Source: Isochrysis galbana (lineage: Eukaryota; Haptophyta; Isochrysidales; Isochrysidaceae). Taken from it: 64,000 bases of DNA. A program made the position numbers and the translations under genes. The stretch is taken from NCBI GenBank assembly GCA_018136815.1, contig CM030931.1:3974148-4038147 (forward strand), given 5' to 3'. The number at the start of each line of letters is the position of its first letter. Position 1 is the first letter of the stretch. This document shows, one piece after another, positions 49,788 through 61,295 of this stretch. Below the pieces are notes generated by a model, which was given only the letters and a program-made list of their open reading frames with translations, had not been told where the DNA came from and searched no databases.

Positions 49788-51547
49788 CTATTGGTGTGAA
49801 TCGAAGCCTGCATTTGAGTCAAGCTCGTGACCTGTAGCTATGTCCACGCGTCGAAAGCCTACTTTCTCCAAGAAATAGGTTGCGTTCTCACCTACGCGTG
49901 GGGCCTCGACCACCAACTTTCGTGAGCCGCCATTCTTCCAACGCTGCAGGTGCAAAAGGGCCCCGTCCTCGATTTGAGGGTCAGATATGTAACGCCGACG
50001 AAACCAGGCGCCGTTAAGGTAATAGAAGCTCCAAGACCCAACAAGTCCGCTCGGGCCAAAAGCGCTTGAGTTCACACAAAATTGGTCAAATGGAGCAATC
50101 CATGGGAAGGCACATTCATGTGTTATTGGAAGTGGCAAGAATTCACCCTCTTCGCGATTCGGGTCATGTGTCCGAACCGCGCTACCCGGTGACGGCCATA
50201 GTGTTTCAGATGACGGGCTGCACCCTGAAATGTAACCGATGCAACGTTGGAGGGCACGATTTTTGGTTTCTTCAGGCATGAAATCGGCTTGAGCTTTCTC
50301 ATTGGTGAGGCACCTGCGAAGGACCGCACGGCCACGGCCTTGCCCGGACGGTGGAGCGCAGATATTCAAGTAAAATAGCCCGCCCTTGCGATCGTTCCAA
50401 AGCTGAGCGTGAGAGGAGGTAAGGAACGCAGTCAATAATACCTACTACAAGATGCAAGTGCTGATAGAGTACGTTCAATCGCAACAGAAAGTAATGTCCG
50501 TGTCAGATGTGGGCTAAGGGATCCATGAATGCATGGAGTCTTCCATTTTGGTAGTATACGACGATGACACGTGCACACGGCCTTCTGCGCCAAGCACGAT
50601 TGTGTACTCGACACGTCTTACCTTGGGTACATACTTGATACGAAGGTCCTTCTTGGATACAAAAGTGCGTGTCATACAGCCCTCGTCTGCCACGTGGAAC
50701 GGCATCGGAAGGCTCCTACCCCTGCGAATCTCACGCTCATGTAGGAACTGTCTGAGCCGTAGTTCGTACAACAAGCCCCTTGAAGGCTCGCTGCTCCCGC
50801 CAAAGTACTCGCACCCAAGCCACACCATGGAAGTCGCTGGAGATATCCGAACCATCGTAAATTGACCGTGGAAGAAGAGCTGTGTGTTGTCGTCATGGTA
50901 GCGATAGGTGACCACATCATAATGATGGAGCTCATCGTGGTTAATGTAACGTTCCAAATCGCCCACCACCATGTCGATGTCAGTGAATGCCCAATGTGTG
51001 TACTCTTGAAGATAGTCTGTCCGGTAGTGGGAAGATAAGGAGAGGGACTTTGCTAGACGATTGTCTACTTGAGGGAAATCTAAGCATGTGCAACTTTGCG
51101 CTTTTGCTTTGCCAGCGAGCTAGGCCGCGCACCGGCGAACACGTCTCCGAACATCGGCCTCTTCTCAGTGATCGCGTACGTTGCGTTGGCAAAGTCTTCC
51201 TGCAGCAACCTTACGTAAATATCGCTCTTCGCTTCCTCCCCGAATATCTTGGCGAGCCTGGTCCCAAAAAGGCGTCCAATTCCGCCAGCCCCAAGCGCGT
51301 GGAAGTGCACGTTAGGCGGCGTCACCGCGGCGGAGGGCAGAACATCCTCAGCAAAGGTCTCATAGAAGAAGAGCCAGTCAATGGTGGTGCCGCCGCCGAC
51401 GCAAGAAGCAAGGAACATGGGGAACCACGGGGGGAGCTTAGTGCCCAGCCAAGGCACAAGCATCGCCAGGCGCGGACGCTTCCGCCTCCCATGCCACGCC
51501 GCGCCGGCGGAATCGATGGGAGACGAGGCGGTGCCCAAGGCGGACAT
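49788..51547 (-). CDS. Glycosyltransferase-like protein (DxD, DUF6625-like), three exons
   Basis: Exons 51547-51133, 51016-50622 and 50402-49788 join in phase (1, then 0) through introns GTGCGC...GGACAG and GTAAGA...GCTCAG, giving 474 aa. The first intron joins KRPMFGDVFA to DYLQEYTHWAFTDIDMVVGD. The TDIDMVVGDLE stretch is the DxD metal motif of nucleotide-sugar transferases, preceded by the KxxDFRPxFG-like KRPMFGDVF. The start has AMLVPWLGTKLPPWFPMFLA, and near the end EDGALLHLQRWKNG resembles the closing His motif. This layout matches a family of small DxD transferases that I know as DUF6625; sugar and acceptor are unknown. Single splice sites are strong (CCCAAG|GTAAGA). Confidence 0.65.
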
Positions 51548-51916
51548 GCGAGTGCGATGAAAGAGAAGATTCTACTACTAAAATCAAAAATACGCACATT
51601 ATGGAAGTGAGGAGGTTTAGAAAGTAGAAAAGAAACGTTGAGCCCTGAAAAAAAATGCCCTGGAGGATCGGGGCCACGTTCCTAACCCACGTTCCTAACC
51701 CTAACCCGACCCACCGTAGTGCACACGGGTCACAGCCCAGGAGACCGAACACAAAGGAAAGAAGGGGTGACGAAGGGAGGCGGCTTGCCTACTTGCCTAT
51801 TGCCTATTGCTATTGCCTACATCCCGGTACCAGCACAGCGCACAGCAACGGGCCGCGTGGAGCGTGGGTAAGAGCTAGAGAGAGAGTGACGTAGTGACGT
51901 AGTAAATAGTAGATGT

Positions 51917-53206
51917 CAGGGCGGTCAAACAGGATTTTTTATTTGGGATAAAAAAATGACCAGGGTAGCCGCGTGCGCGCGCTGTGACTGTGAGGAGCTG
52001 GGGGTGGGCTGCGCGGGCGCAATGACGAATGACGCCAGAGGGTCAGGGGGCAGTCGGACTGTCGGCAGCCCGACACGGCGCTGCATCGGGCGGGAATCAA
52101 ATGCCAAATGTAGCTTTGATATAGATATAAAGGAACCGATGCCGCCGTGGGCGCGACCGCAAATTCTTTACGGGTTACGGGTAGAGCGTGAGAGCGCGCG
52201 TCGTGACGTCGTGACAGTGACAGTGTCGGAGCGAAGCTCGTTTCCTCTTTGGGAACGAGTCGCGAAGGCGCACCGGCGGCTAGCGCGGCGCACAGTTCAT
52301 CCGGGGAGCCCGGAACGGGCTCTCATGTGGAGAACGGGGGAGGCCAATGACGGGCATTTGAAATTGACGTCAAATTGACGGTCGGAGGGGCACGGAACGC
52401 GAATCGGAGGGACGGAGAGCGTAGGTAGGAGGTAGGGAAGGGCGCGGCGAGCAGATACAGCTTATTTGCTTATTTGGGACTCGTAGGGACTCGTAGACTC
52501 AAAAGGATGACTCGGGAGACTCGGGGCTTGGGGGTACTTACTCAGGGGGCTGCAGGCTGCAGGTCACCAACAGGCGATACACAGATAAAGATACACAAAC
52601 ACAAATCAACACTCTCTCTGCACTCAAACATAAACAGTAACAGGCCAGAAACATACGTAAAACGGACCCCCTCTGATGAGCAGATCCAGGAGTGCCCGCC
52701 AGAAAAAGAGGAGAGAGAGAGAGAAAGAAAGAGGGAACGAGGGCTCGAGGGTCAAAACACAATTAGGCCTGAGCCAAAATATGTACTTATTTTTCTACAT
52801 ATTTGGGTGGGCTTTCGGCCTGTACATATTTACATATTTTTACACATTTACTACATATATTTGGGGGCGCGAGCCGCCGTGCGCCCCGTGCCAAGGGGAG
52901 GGGCAGCGAGGCAAGAGGCGGGGGAGAGGGGGGCCATGGCTCCAGGTGAGCTGCCTGTCTGCGCTGCTAGCCCCATTTGTGGTGCGACACGCGCGGATGC
53001 ATGGCCACTTTCACGAGGCTCCCATGCCCTCGCCACGCAGGTTCGCGCTTGCGGCACACAGCAGCGCGCGCAAGCAGAAGCAGGAACGACGAGGCCCCCG
53101 GAGGGTTTTTATTGTTTATTGGGCATCACGCCACGGTCAAAAATGCAGCCCAACCATTGCTAGTTACTAGTACTAGTAGTTAAAAAGCCCCTGTTTGACC
53201 GCCCTG
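51917..53206. mobile_element. Candidate 1.3-kb element with gggcggtcaaac inverted ends
   Basis: cagggcggtcaaacagg at 51917-51933 is matched by its exact complement at 53190-53206. Each end is followed inward by a T-run and then an aatgacc or ttgacc word. The interior has no recognised coding; it includes tacatatttgggtgg-like repeats (52780-52865). Flanks share gtagatgt, but not adjacent to the ends, so the target duplication is uncertain. The same end motif occurs at 11085, 59869, 59921 and 62982. Confidence 0.4.
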
Positions 53207-54532
53207 TAGACTGTAGATGTCGTGCGCTACCTTGTTGATTGTTGACAACGGCTTGTTCTACGATAGTAATAAAGATCATTAGTGCCGCTACTGCCACTAG
53301 CCATGCACCAACCTGCTAAGCTGCTAAGCCACGACACACATGACCGTATTGAGAAGGTGCAACTTGAGGTTCGCTTTTCTTTTTCATGCTCCCCCGTCTA
53401 TTTTGGGTAGTATGTAAGCAGCTTTGCCCGACGAGCGCCAGGCGCCAGGGGTTTCTGAGAGGGCGAGCGTGACCCGTGCGGAGGAAAGAGGCGGTCCTCC
53501 TCGTTCCGAACCCGGCAGTTGCGCGCGTTCTCCCGAATCACCCCCCCCCACCACCACACAAACATAAGACAAGAAAACAATCTTTGCTCTTTGCACGATT
53601 TCTCAGGGGTGGAGATTTTTGGAATTTGAGCGGCCAATTCTTGGAATTGTGATCAGCGATCATCGCCTTGCTTCGACACGGTGGCGACGCGGGCGAGCAG
53701 GAGCAGGGAGGGCACCATCAGAAGTTGCAAGTTGGCGTGTGGTGAGTGTGGTGAGTGCCGCCACTGACTGCAGACATCGGCAAGGCTTCGGCATTTAGAG
53801 TCTCAAGTCGGATCACGACCGTAATCTCCATACTCAGATCGAGCGAGACTCGCAACACCTCTCCCCCCCGGCACCGCGGGCCGCGGCTGCTTCGACTCGA
53901 ATCTGTTTCTCTTCTTCTGTCGGAAGACACGTTCTCTTCGCGAAAATCAGTGAAGGTCCCTCGCGACGCTGAGCAGACTCGCTTCACTCCCCTCTCGCCC
54001 CTCGCCGTTCTTATGGCCCCCGGCCCGTCCGTGTCAAAAGCTTATCTCTTCTTCTCTTTGTCTAGGAGTACGTGGGGGAGGAATGAACAATCGCCTGCTG
54101 GAGGAGACTCTCCTCTCTCTCTCCCTCCCTCCCTCTCTCTCCCTCCCTCTTCCCCCCCCCTCTCTCCTCTCCCCCCCCCCCCTCCTCCCCCTCTCTCTCT
54201 CTCCCCCCCCCCCCCCCCTCCCCCCCCCCCCCCCCCTCTCTCTGTTCCCTCAGGAGAGGAGAGAGAGAGAGTACTCTACCTACGAAGTCGAAACCTCAGA
54301 AGTTTGCCGAAGCCCCGTCTTCAAAGTCTCAGTTCTGAGGTTTGGCCGCCGCACCCTTCAAGGCCAACACCTCTCCCTCCGCCCCCGAGCCTCCCCACCC
54401 ACTCCACCTACCTCATCCCTCCCCACGTCACTTCCAAGCCAAACTCCATCTACTCCATCCGTTGCACCCCATCATTTCAGGTCTCGACGCCCTCCCTCCC
54501 ATCAACAGCCGAAGGGGCGGAGAAGGGCGGCG
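53207..54532. other. Intergenic, CT- and C-rich; possible 5' region of the next gene
   Basis: The motif aggtgcaacttgaggttcgc at 53355 belongs to the MITE-end family. From 54110 to 54245 there are CT and C runs like those before 30261. Long frames here are low-complexity artefacts. Confidence 0.5.
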
Positions 54533-54710
54533 ATGAAGGGATGGCCCGCCGACGTCTGGGCGCCATACGCCCAGCCCAGCAGCTCAGCACTGACCGTTAA
54601 GCACCAAAGCGAGAGTATGCAGCTGCGCATGAAGCTGATCGTCGTACTCTCCATCCTTGTGGGGCTGTCGTCCTTCATCATCCTGACTCTTACCGTGCTC
54701 TTCGTTGAGG
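54533..54710 (+). CDS. First exon of a small single-pass membrane protein
   Basis: From the ATG at 54533: MKGWPADVWAPYAQPSSSAL, a short polar part, then a 23-residue hydrophobic helix in MKLIVVLSILVGLSSFIILT followed by LTVLFVE. A GTGAGC donor at 54711 ends the exon in phase 1. The next exon was not found with confidence; SCKLTIDAGDIKSFGLVVAV near 54870 is a candidate. The function is unknown. The same combination of an upstream CT tract and short GC-rich leader is seen at the armadillo gene. Confidence 0.4.
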
Positions 54711-55936
54711 GTGAGCCAGTGTGCTGCTTAGTGCATTGTGCTCCGAACCCACGATGTGCACGCCGGGAGACGCGCCAAACGACCATGCAACTGCAGCCAA
54801 TCCCTGATTCAAGTCCGCATCCATTAGAGGACAGCGTCGATTCTCTTTTCCAACCGAACCGTCTTTCTTGCAAGCTCACCATTGATGCTGGTGATATCAA
54901 GTCATTCGGTCTCGTCGTTGCTGTGAGTGGCTTGAATGGTGCTCGACCACTTGCGGAGGGAGACGTGAAGACCCGCCAAATTGAGACGCGAAGAATTACC
55001 TGTGCGTGTCTACTCACTGTTTACTAGGACCACTTGGTGTTTTGGTGCATATCTCCATGTTCGATTCTCAGCCACGCTACGAAATATATTGCGTTCTCAA
55101 GTGTTGCTGAGTGCAACCGTTCCAGAAGAGCTGCCCATGAGAGACCTGATGGCGCACACCCTTGTTGTAGTGCCAGCCCAAAGAGCACGACCCATCACTT
55201 GCTGGCAATAGGCTTTGATGGACCATCCTTTCTTGTACCAACGCAAGGACTACGACAGAGTAATCTATTGACTCAATCGCGCACGCCGGCGGCCTCGCTG
55301 CCACGGCAAACCTAATAATAAGCGTAACCGCGTGTGAGGAGAGCCAAAATCTGCTCTGCACTACTTAAGGCCTGGATCGGAGTGCGGAGTCCAGGCAGGC
55401 CTTCTATTTGTCTTGTGTTGGATGCGGCTGTGTGGACTGTGTGCCGTGGCATACATCCCGCACTGTTGAGAGTGTTTGACGCTTGTGTTTGCCTTTGCTA
55501 TGTGTTGTCTTGTGAAGTGCCGTGCATTTTTTGCTGGGACGGCTTCCACTGTGTGATCCACTCCTGGGGCAGTGGCTAGAGTGAATGGCTCTTCTCTGGA
55601 AACGAGTTGGTTTAGGTTGTCTGTGGTGAATACTAGTCTAAGGCAGTTTAGGTCGATCCTTTTTTTTCAGAGAGGCCAAAACACGAAACATAAATGGCCC
55701 TCCTGGAACCCGCACCACCCGAACCGGGCCCAAGGTAGCGCACCTGGGCCGCATCCCGGAAATCGAAGACAAAGGAACGAAGCGGGGAAGGGAAAGGGGA
55801 GGAGAGAAGGGAACAGGGGCGATGTCGGATGGAAGGCGTAAGGAACCGGCCGATAGTTGGTGTCGTAGCCCTGAATACTTCAGATTTTTTTTATTATTGT
55901 CCACGTCGGGGCGGGAGGGGGGGAGGGGGCAGTAGA
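54711..55936. other. Possible downstream exons, then repeats
   Basis: 54850-55020 has a protein-like frame (see the previous entry). At 55690-55800 the words accgggcccaaggtagcgca and aagacaaaggaacgaagcgg recall 51695-51765, so another dispersed repeat is likely. Nothing else is recognised. Confidence 0.35.
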
Positions 55937-56400
55937 AAAAACTTTTAACATTCTTACCGCACTCGGGCGAATGGAACCACTACCTACTACACGTAGTATG
56001 TAGCATACTTTCAACACCCCCACTCCCACCGGCCCTTCCCCCCCCGCCATCAGGCGGCTCCCCCCGTACACTACTTACTAGGGGGATAGGGGTGAAGGGC
56101 TTAGATATGGTCCGGTGGCCCGCGCCCCCCCCCCCCCCCGGTGATCTTCCCCCCCCTTCCTCCTGTGTCTCCGAGTGGGCGGCCGACTCTGCCCCGACTT
56201 ATCCTGTAAACAGGAGCGGGACTTACCAATTCTTCGGTGGGCGGAGCGCTCGAGCTCGAGCTCCGCCCACCCCCTTCTCCGCGCTCTCTCTCCCCTCTGC
56301 TGCGGCACGCGCGATGGCGCGCCTGCGGCAGGCCTCCAGCTGCCCTCTGGCGACCCCTGGAGGCTCCTTGTCGCATCCAGAGTATTTTATATACTCTATG
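55937..56400 (-). mobile_element. Truncated copy of the 0.73-kb retroposon
   Basis: Reading from the left it starts with the reversed tail cttttaacattcttaccgca, then gccatcaggcggctcccccc, gtaaacaggagcgggactta and cgcgatggcgcgcctgcggc, as in the full copy at 56436. It stops near 56380 before the head. Truncation of the 5' end fits LINE-type insertion. It is directly next to the full copy. Confidence 0.75.
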
Positions 56401-56435
56401 CGGATGCGGTGTCTCCATCATGCGTTGTGTGAAGA

Positions 56436-57193
56436 ATTAACTTCTTAATATTCTCACCGCACACGCGGCCGTGGACCCTCTACTTTCTACTCACGCAGCA
56501 AACCTTTCTACACCCCCTCTCTCCCGGCCCTTTCCCCCCCGCCATCAGGCGACTCCCCCCGTGCACTACTAGGGGGATAGGGGAAATGGGCTTAGATATG
56601 GTCGGTGGCCCGCGCCCCCCCCCGGTGATCCGTTCCCCCCTTCCTCCTATGCCTACCGGGCTGGCGGCGTCCTCAGTCCCGACTTCTCCTGTAAACAGGT
56701 GCGGGACTTACATACTTTCCGGTGAGCGGAGCCCTCGCTCCGCCCACCCCCTTCTCCGCGCTCTCTCTCCCCTCTCCTGCAGGCACGCGCGATGGCGCGC
56801 CTGCGACAGGCCTGCAGCTGCCTCTGGCGACCCCTGGAGGCTCCTGGAGGCCAGCTCAGGGGGCAGAGGAGGCTGGGGCTGGGCCCTGGTCTCCCCTGCC
56901 TCTCCCTCGCTGGCGCTCCTGGGCCTCAGGGGCCCCCACTCTGCACCTGTCTGCCTGTCGAACAGGGGGGGAGGGGGGGTTGGAGCGATGGGCTGGCCAC
57001 GAGGGGCCAGGACGCGCGAATCAGGCGAGCCTGTCAGGGAGAGAGTGGGTCAGCATGGCAGTGGCCTCCTGGCAAGCCATCAGGCATGCCAGGAGAGTGG
57101 GTGGTTCCTCCCCCATGGCAGGGGAGGAGTGGAGAGAGAGGGGGGCTCGTGCCCCCCCATGGGCGAACTAAGTATAAACTTAGTTGTTAGTTG
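56436..57193 (-). mobile_element. Full copy of the 0.73-kb retroposon, 15-bp target duplication
   Basis: tgcgttgtgtgaaga occurs at 56421-56435 and again at 57194-57208, flanking the element exactly. The reversed tail attaacttcttaatattctc is on the left and the head hairpin actaagtataaacttagttg on the right. It is very similar to 46551-47278 over its whole length in opposite orientation, the pair lying about 10 kb apart. Confidence 0.9.
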
Positions 57194-57707
57194 TGCGTTG
57201 TGTGAAGAAAATTGAGTGAGTTTTGTTTTCACCAGTGAGTTGTCTCGAAGTCTCGAAGCTCCGCCGCATTGCACGCCGAATTTGTTCGTTTGTCCTTACT
57301 GATTTCATTGGTTTGTTTGTGCGATGTTGCGTTAGTTTTCGGAGTTTTCTTGTTGGTGAGTGGGTGATGTGGGGTGGTGTCTCGTGGGCCGTCGTCGTGA
57401 TGTAGCGCGCTCCCTCCCCCTCTCTCAAGACTTCTCTTCACTCTATGCCCTAACTAACCCTGATTGAGGCTTGCCCCACAATCAAGCTTCGGCTTGATTC
57501 TGTCAGAGCAAGGCTCATCTCACTCTTGGAGATTGCCTGCGAGGGCGCGCCGGCAGCTAGCGCAGAACGCGGTTCTTGTGGGGAGCTCATGGAGCTTTCC
57601 TCGGGGGTGACTACGGGCATGGTGATCGACGCACGACGCACGACGCACGCACGGAACCTATTGTCCCATCCGGGCTCCGTTACCCAAGACACAAGGTAGG
57701 TCCTAGG

Positions 57708-57822
57708 CGTCCACGCGAAGCTTTTGACAGAGAACGAGAGAACGCGGAGAATTAAAACGACACATGCCGAACGAAAGATTCAGAAAGAGAATTCTAACGA
57801 GTGTCGATTCGCGAATGCCACA
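57708..57822 (-). repeat. Relic of a chromovirus LTR end
   Basis: gcgaagcttttgacagagaa through gtgtcgattcgcgaatgcca and then ca matches the last 115 bases of the 848-bp LTR with many substitutions. The rest of the LTR is not recognisable to its left. It is a decayed solo LTR or an LTR of a sister family. Confidence 0.75.
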
Positions 57823-58292
57823 AATATGGGACAGACTCAAGTTGAAGTTGATAGTTAAGCCATCAAATATCCATAATCCATATGCGATAATACCCATCGA
57901 AGAAAAATGATATTTCAAATATTTTAAGGGTACTGAGCTTACTTACAACATATTCAGCACATTCATTCAACACATTCAGCAGCGCTTGTACTATCGGCGA
58001 CTGCCTCGCGTGTGGCTCCTGGGAGACGCGCCGGCGCGGTCCATGGTCCATGGCATGGTCCATGGCAGCATGGCAACTTACTAGAAAGTTAGTTGCATCG
58101 GGGACTAGCTAGCTAGTAAAGAGGGGTTTAAAGGGCGGGCCAGTTGTGCATTGAGTGTCAGCACGGTCATGGTGTGGGACCTGTCGCGTTAGTGGCAGTA
58201 GCTGTACTAACGCTCGGACATAATAAATAAATAGTAGAATAAGACATTGACATTGCGTTTTGATTCAAGCCGTTTTTTCGTTTATGGGCACC
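57823..58292. other. Intergenic, 3' flank of the lipase gene
   Basis: AT-richer than its surroundings. It has repeated catggtccatggcatggtcc near 58040-58070 and cacattcattcaacacattc at 57958. No gene. Confidence 0.4.
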
Positions 58293-59367
58293 TCATGCCA
58301 CTGGCACTTTGCTTCCCCGTACAAGGACACCATCCACGCCGCTGCTGTGCTTCGGCACTGGACCCGTCTGCATCAAAAGCATGCCTGCGTTGGCCGCATA
58401 CCACGCGACAGGCCACGAGTGAAAGGAATCGCCAGGCAACGGAGTAAAAGTGGAGCGCGAAACTGCATGCGTGACATCGAATGTAACGGCGCGACGGAGG
58501 GGATGATTTGTTGCAGGCACCGGATCATCTGTGTTTATTACAGCCTCCGCATAGTCGGCGCGTTCTCCTGCGCTAACGCACACATAATGCAACAAAGAAG
58601 GAAGGGGGATGTTGAGCGAGCGCATATCCATAGCACCCATAGGAAGGAAGAGGATGATATCTATGTCTTGCCTGGTTACCCATCGCAGGTTGCTTTCCGT
58701 GCAGGGGATAGCGAAGCGCACCGAATCGAAGTACACCGTAGGCGCGCGGTTCGACGGCTAAACCCACGAGCCCAGAGGCGGTGAACGGATCCAACAGGGT
58801 CAGTCGACGATGAGGGGGTGTTGACGCGAGCCACGACGAAGCACCAACACGCTCACATCTGTCTGCAAAAGCGTTGCACGCAGCATTCGCGGCATGGCTG
58901 CCGACAGATATGCCAATAAAATGGACGGAGAGGAGGCTGCCTGGAGTCCCTCCCCCCGCCCACACGGCGAGCTCTCGCCCTAGCCGCGTTCCAAGTCTTC
59001 TTCCATTTGTGGCACTGCGCAGCTCGCCTCCCATCCACTGGCGCCAGTCGAACTCGACGACAAGCGCGCCATTTCCAGCGCGTCTGAGGGCGTCTGCCAC
59101 AGCTGCGGAATTTGCGTCGGGCCCACCTAGCCCCGGGAAGAGTAGCACGAGGCTGTGCGGCGGCGTAGGCGGCAGAGAGGCAGCGAGGGCGCCCCATGGG
59201 TCGTAAGGCCCGAGCGGCAGCGGGGCGCGCATGTAGCCCTCGAGGCCGGCGAGCCCGGCGGTGGTGGCCGCCACCGCGCGAGAGAGCAGCGCGCGACGCG
59301 CGACGCCCGCCGCGCCCGCCACGCCCACGCAGAGCAGCTGGAGCAACATCCTCCGCCGACGAGCCAT
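58293..59367 (-). CDS. Lipase-like alpha/beta hydrolase, two exons
   Basis: Exon 1 spans 59367-58722 and exon 2 58567-58293. The intron GTGCGC...GCGCAG is in phase 1 and joins AYGVLRFG to ERADYAEAVINTDDPVPATN. The product is 306 aa. The N-terminus is Arg-rich then hydrophobic, like a targeting or signal segment. Strand and turn SLVLLFPGLGGPDANS precede the nucleophile elbow VHFIGISVGSHAANA (Ser in GISVG). The Asp is in RLTLLDPFTASG and the His in GDSFHSWPVAWY, a complete Ser-Asp-His triad in the order of pancreatic-lipase-like enzymes. NTDDPVPATNHPL followed by FDVTHA is typical of a protist/algal branch. The true ATG is 59367; the frame opens one codon earlier. The substrate lipid is unknown. 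Confidence 0.8.
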
Positions 59368-59868
59368 CAAATCTTGAGAGCAGACCAGACGGCCTCACAC
59401 TATGGTACTCGATGAGATCTAAAAGGAGAGAAGGTTGTACTCCTACCGGTTCGCACCAAGCTTCTCGTACTCCTAAAGTGTCTGGAGTTTTGTAGTAGAA
59501 GGTAGAAGGGACGAAGGACGAAGGGACTCATAGTCCCCACGTGCCTTCGGGTACGCTATTGGGTGTCCTCCGATCTCGTCCCCTCGTTGCATCGCTAAGA
59601 CCATGCTACACCTAGCCCTCGTCTCGCTACTCGGTATGAGCCTGCCTACGACAGCGCCCCACGCGCCACGCGCCACGCGCCATGCGCTTTACGCTCTACC
59701 GCTCTACTCGAACATGGTATATCCCCGCGACGAGTCTAGAGTCTATCCGCTATCCGGACGCTCGCGCTCGCATCGCTCATCGCTCGATCTCGATCGTCCT
59801 CAACCTCCACATGCCCGAATTACCCTTTGGGCTTCTCTCGACCACTCACAACTAAGTTTATAAGTATA

Positions 59869-59965
59869 AGGGCGGTCAAACACGGCTTTTAATTTCTAAG
59901 GGTGAAAATTCACCAAGTCTAGGGCGGTCAAACAGGGTTTTTTATTAGGCGTAAAAATGACCATC
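59869..59965 (+). repeat. Two direct copies of the gggcggtcaaac motif
   Basis: agggcggtcaaacacggctt at 59869 and agggcggtcaaacagggttt at 59921, 52 bp apart, the second followed by tattaggcgtaaaaatgacc as at 51917. Just before the first lies actaagtttataagtata, like the head of the 0.73-kb element. Confidence 0.7.
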
Positions 59966-60195
59966 TCACGGTTAAGGAAATTTCAGGATTTTTTTCGGTA
60001 GAAAGTTCCCAATACACCCAACTAACACATATCCGGGCCCCATTGGGACCCAGACCTCCCCCTTGCCCCTTGGGCCCCCACAACAAAACGTAAGCAAATA
60101 TAGACGAAAGACGCTAAAGTCGGAAAGGGCTTAAAGAGCTCAACTTCAAATCGAGACCGGGCGCGGTGCATGCCCGTTTTCGACGATCCACCTGG

Positions 60196-60717
60196 ATGGG
60201 GGGCCCCGCCAGACACCAAATACACTGGGGCCACCCGCATCACAAGGAGCTCGATGAGTACAACGCGGCGAAACGTGTCACCAACTCGAAGGCCGAGCTC
60301 GACGCGTTGGTGAAACAATACGCCCTCGCTCTCAGTTTTTTCGACCGCTGGAAGCATTGCGGCGTCAAGACCGTGGCGGCAATGAACAGCGAGCTCGCAA
60401 AGATTGCCAAGGAGGTGGAAGGAAACATTGCCGAACATGGACGGCGAGCAGTACGGACGACGCAGCGGCAGCTCGACTGGCTCCGTGAGCAGGCCGAGAT
60501 GCGCGTCATCGGCCTAGGGTTTGTTGACTTCAAGCTCCAATGGTCGTCGAGCACGGACGAGTACGTCGGCACAGTCTCTAGCCTCACGTCGCTCGTGAAG
60601 GACATTATCGAAGAAGAGGCGAAACGCCGCCGCGCTCACGAGCTGTTGTATTCCTGCCCATCTGAAGGCTGTAGGCATGAATATTCGTGTAAGGTACGCG
60701 CTCACAATTACAATTGA
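60196..60717 (+). CDS. Hypothetical helical protein
   Basis: 173 aa from the ATG at 60196; the frame is open a little further upstream. Regular charge spacing in KELDEYNAAKRVTNSKAELD, MNSELAKIAKEVEGNIAEHG and LTSLVKDIIEEEAKRRRAHE suggests long helices or a coiled coil. It ends with YSCPSEGCRHEYSCKVRAHN, a Cys/His cluster that could be a partial finger. I do not recognise it. Repeats on both sides make a transposon-derived gene possible. Confidence 0.4.
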   Translation: MGGPARHQIHWGHPHHKELDEYNAAKRVTNSKAELDALVKQYALALSFFDRWKHCGVKTVAAMNSELAKIAKEVEGNIAEHGRRAVRTTQRQLDWLREQAEMRVIGLGFVDFKLQWSSSTDEYVGTVSSLTSLVKDIIEEEAKRRRAHELLYSCPSEGCRHEYSCKVRAHNYN

Positions 60718-61295
60718 ACAGTTCCCCGTGTTACCACTGACGCACAAGACACACAGATTCGGATTCCCCATGGTCTCAAGTCCAGGTTTGCAGATTTTGG
60801 TCTCGAAATTTGCGATTCGAATTTTGTTTTTGCTGTTACTATAATTGTTGGCTCGTTTAAGGTAATAAACCGGCATGACTTCGACTTCTCGTTCTGCAGT
60901 CGCTCTGCGAGACTCTCTCTCTCTCTCTCTCTCCGTCCGCCTCTCCTCGGCCGACGGCAAGAAGATTCGTCCAAAACATTCTCCGGTCCCAAGATATCTC
61001 GTGGACAGTGTCTGTGCTCAGGTGTCTGGAGAAAGGGACGTCTGTAGTGTGAACTGGTGTTTTGTGTCCGCTTAGCGTTTTCGCACATAACGTTACGCGC
61101 CTGTCCCCCCCCCCCCCCCCCCCCTCTCTCTCTCTCTCCCCCATCGCCACACGCACACCACGCACACTCGAACAAGTTTCGCTCTGGATTTCTCCCCCAA
61201 AACTTGGAGCTCTATCCACCACTCCCCAGCTCGGCGCGTACACACCGCCTTTTGGGGTGTGGCGCCACGTGCCCGATGGAAAGCGCCCCGGTCCG
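60718..61295. other. Intergenic with CT and C runs
   Basis: ctctctctctctctctctcc at 60914 and a C-run followed by CT at 61108-61140. No gene is recognised apart from the end of the next one. Confidence 0.4.

Noticed and set aside
51694-51709. cctaaccctaaccc, a telomere-like word
   Set aside because: Only two full units of an imperfect motif inside a dispersed repeat; too short for an interstitial telomere.
52780-52865. Repeats of acatatttgggtgg as a copy of the palindromic family at 12191
   Set aside because: The similarity is limited to short aaata/tattt words, and the tcctagatgggaaatacg ends are absent.
53755-54532. Long plus-strand frames starting at 53755 and 54083
   Set aside because: The first 200-400 bases are Pro/Ser/Leu runs from CT and C tracts. 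Only the segment from 54533 looks like protein.
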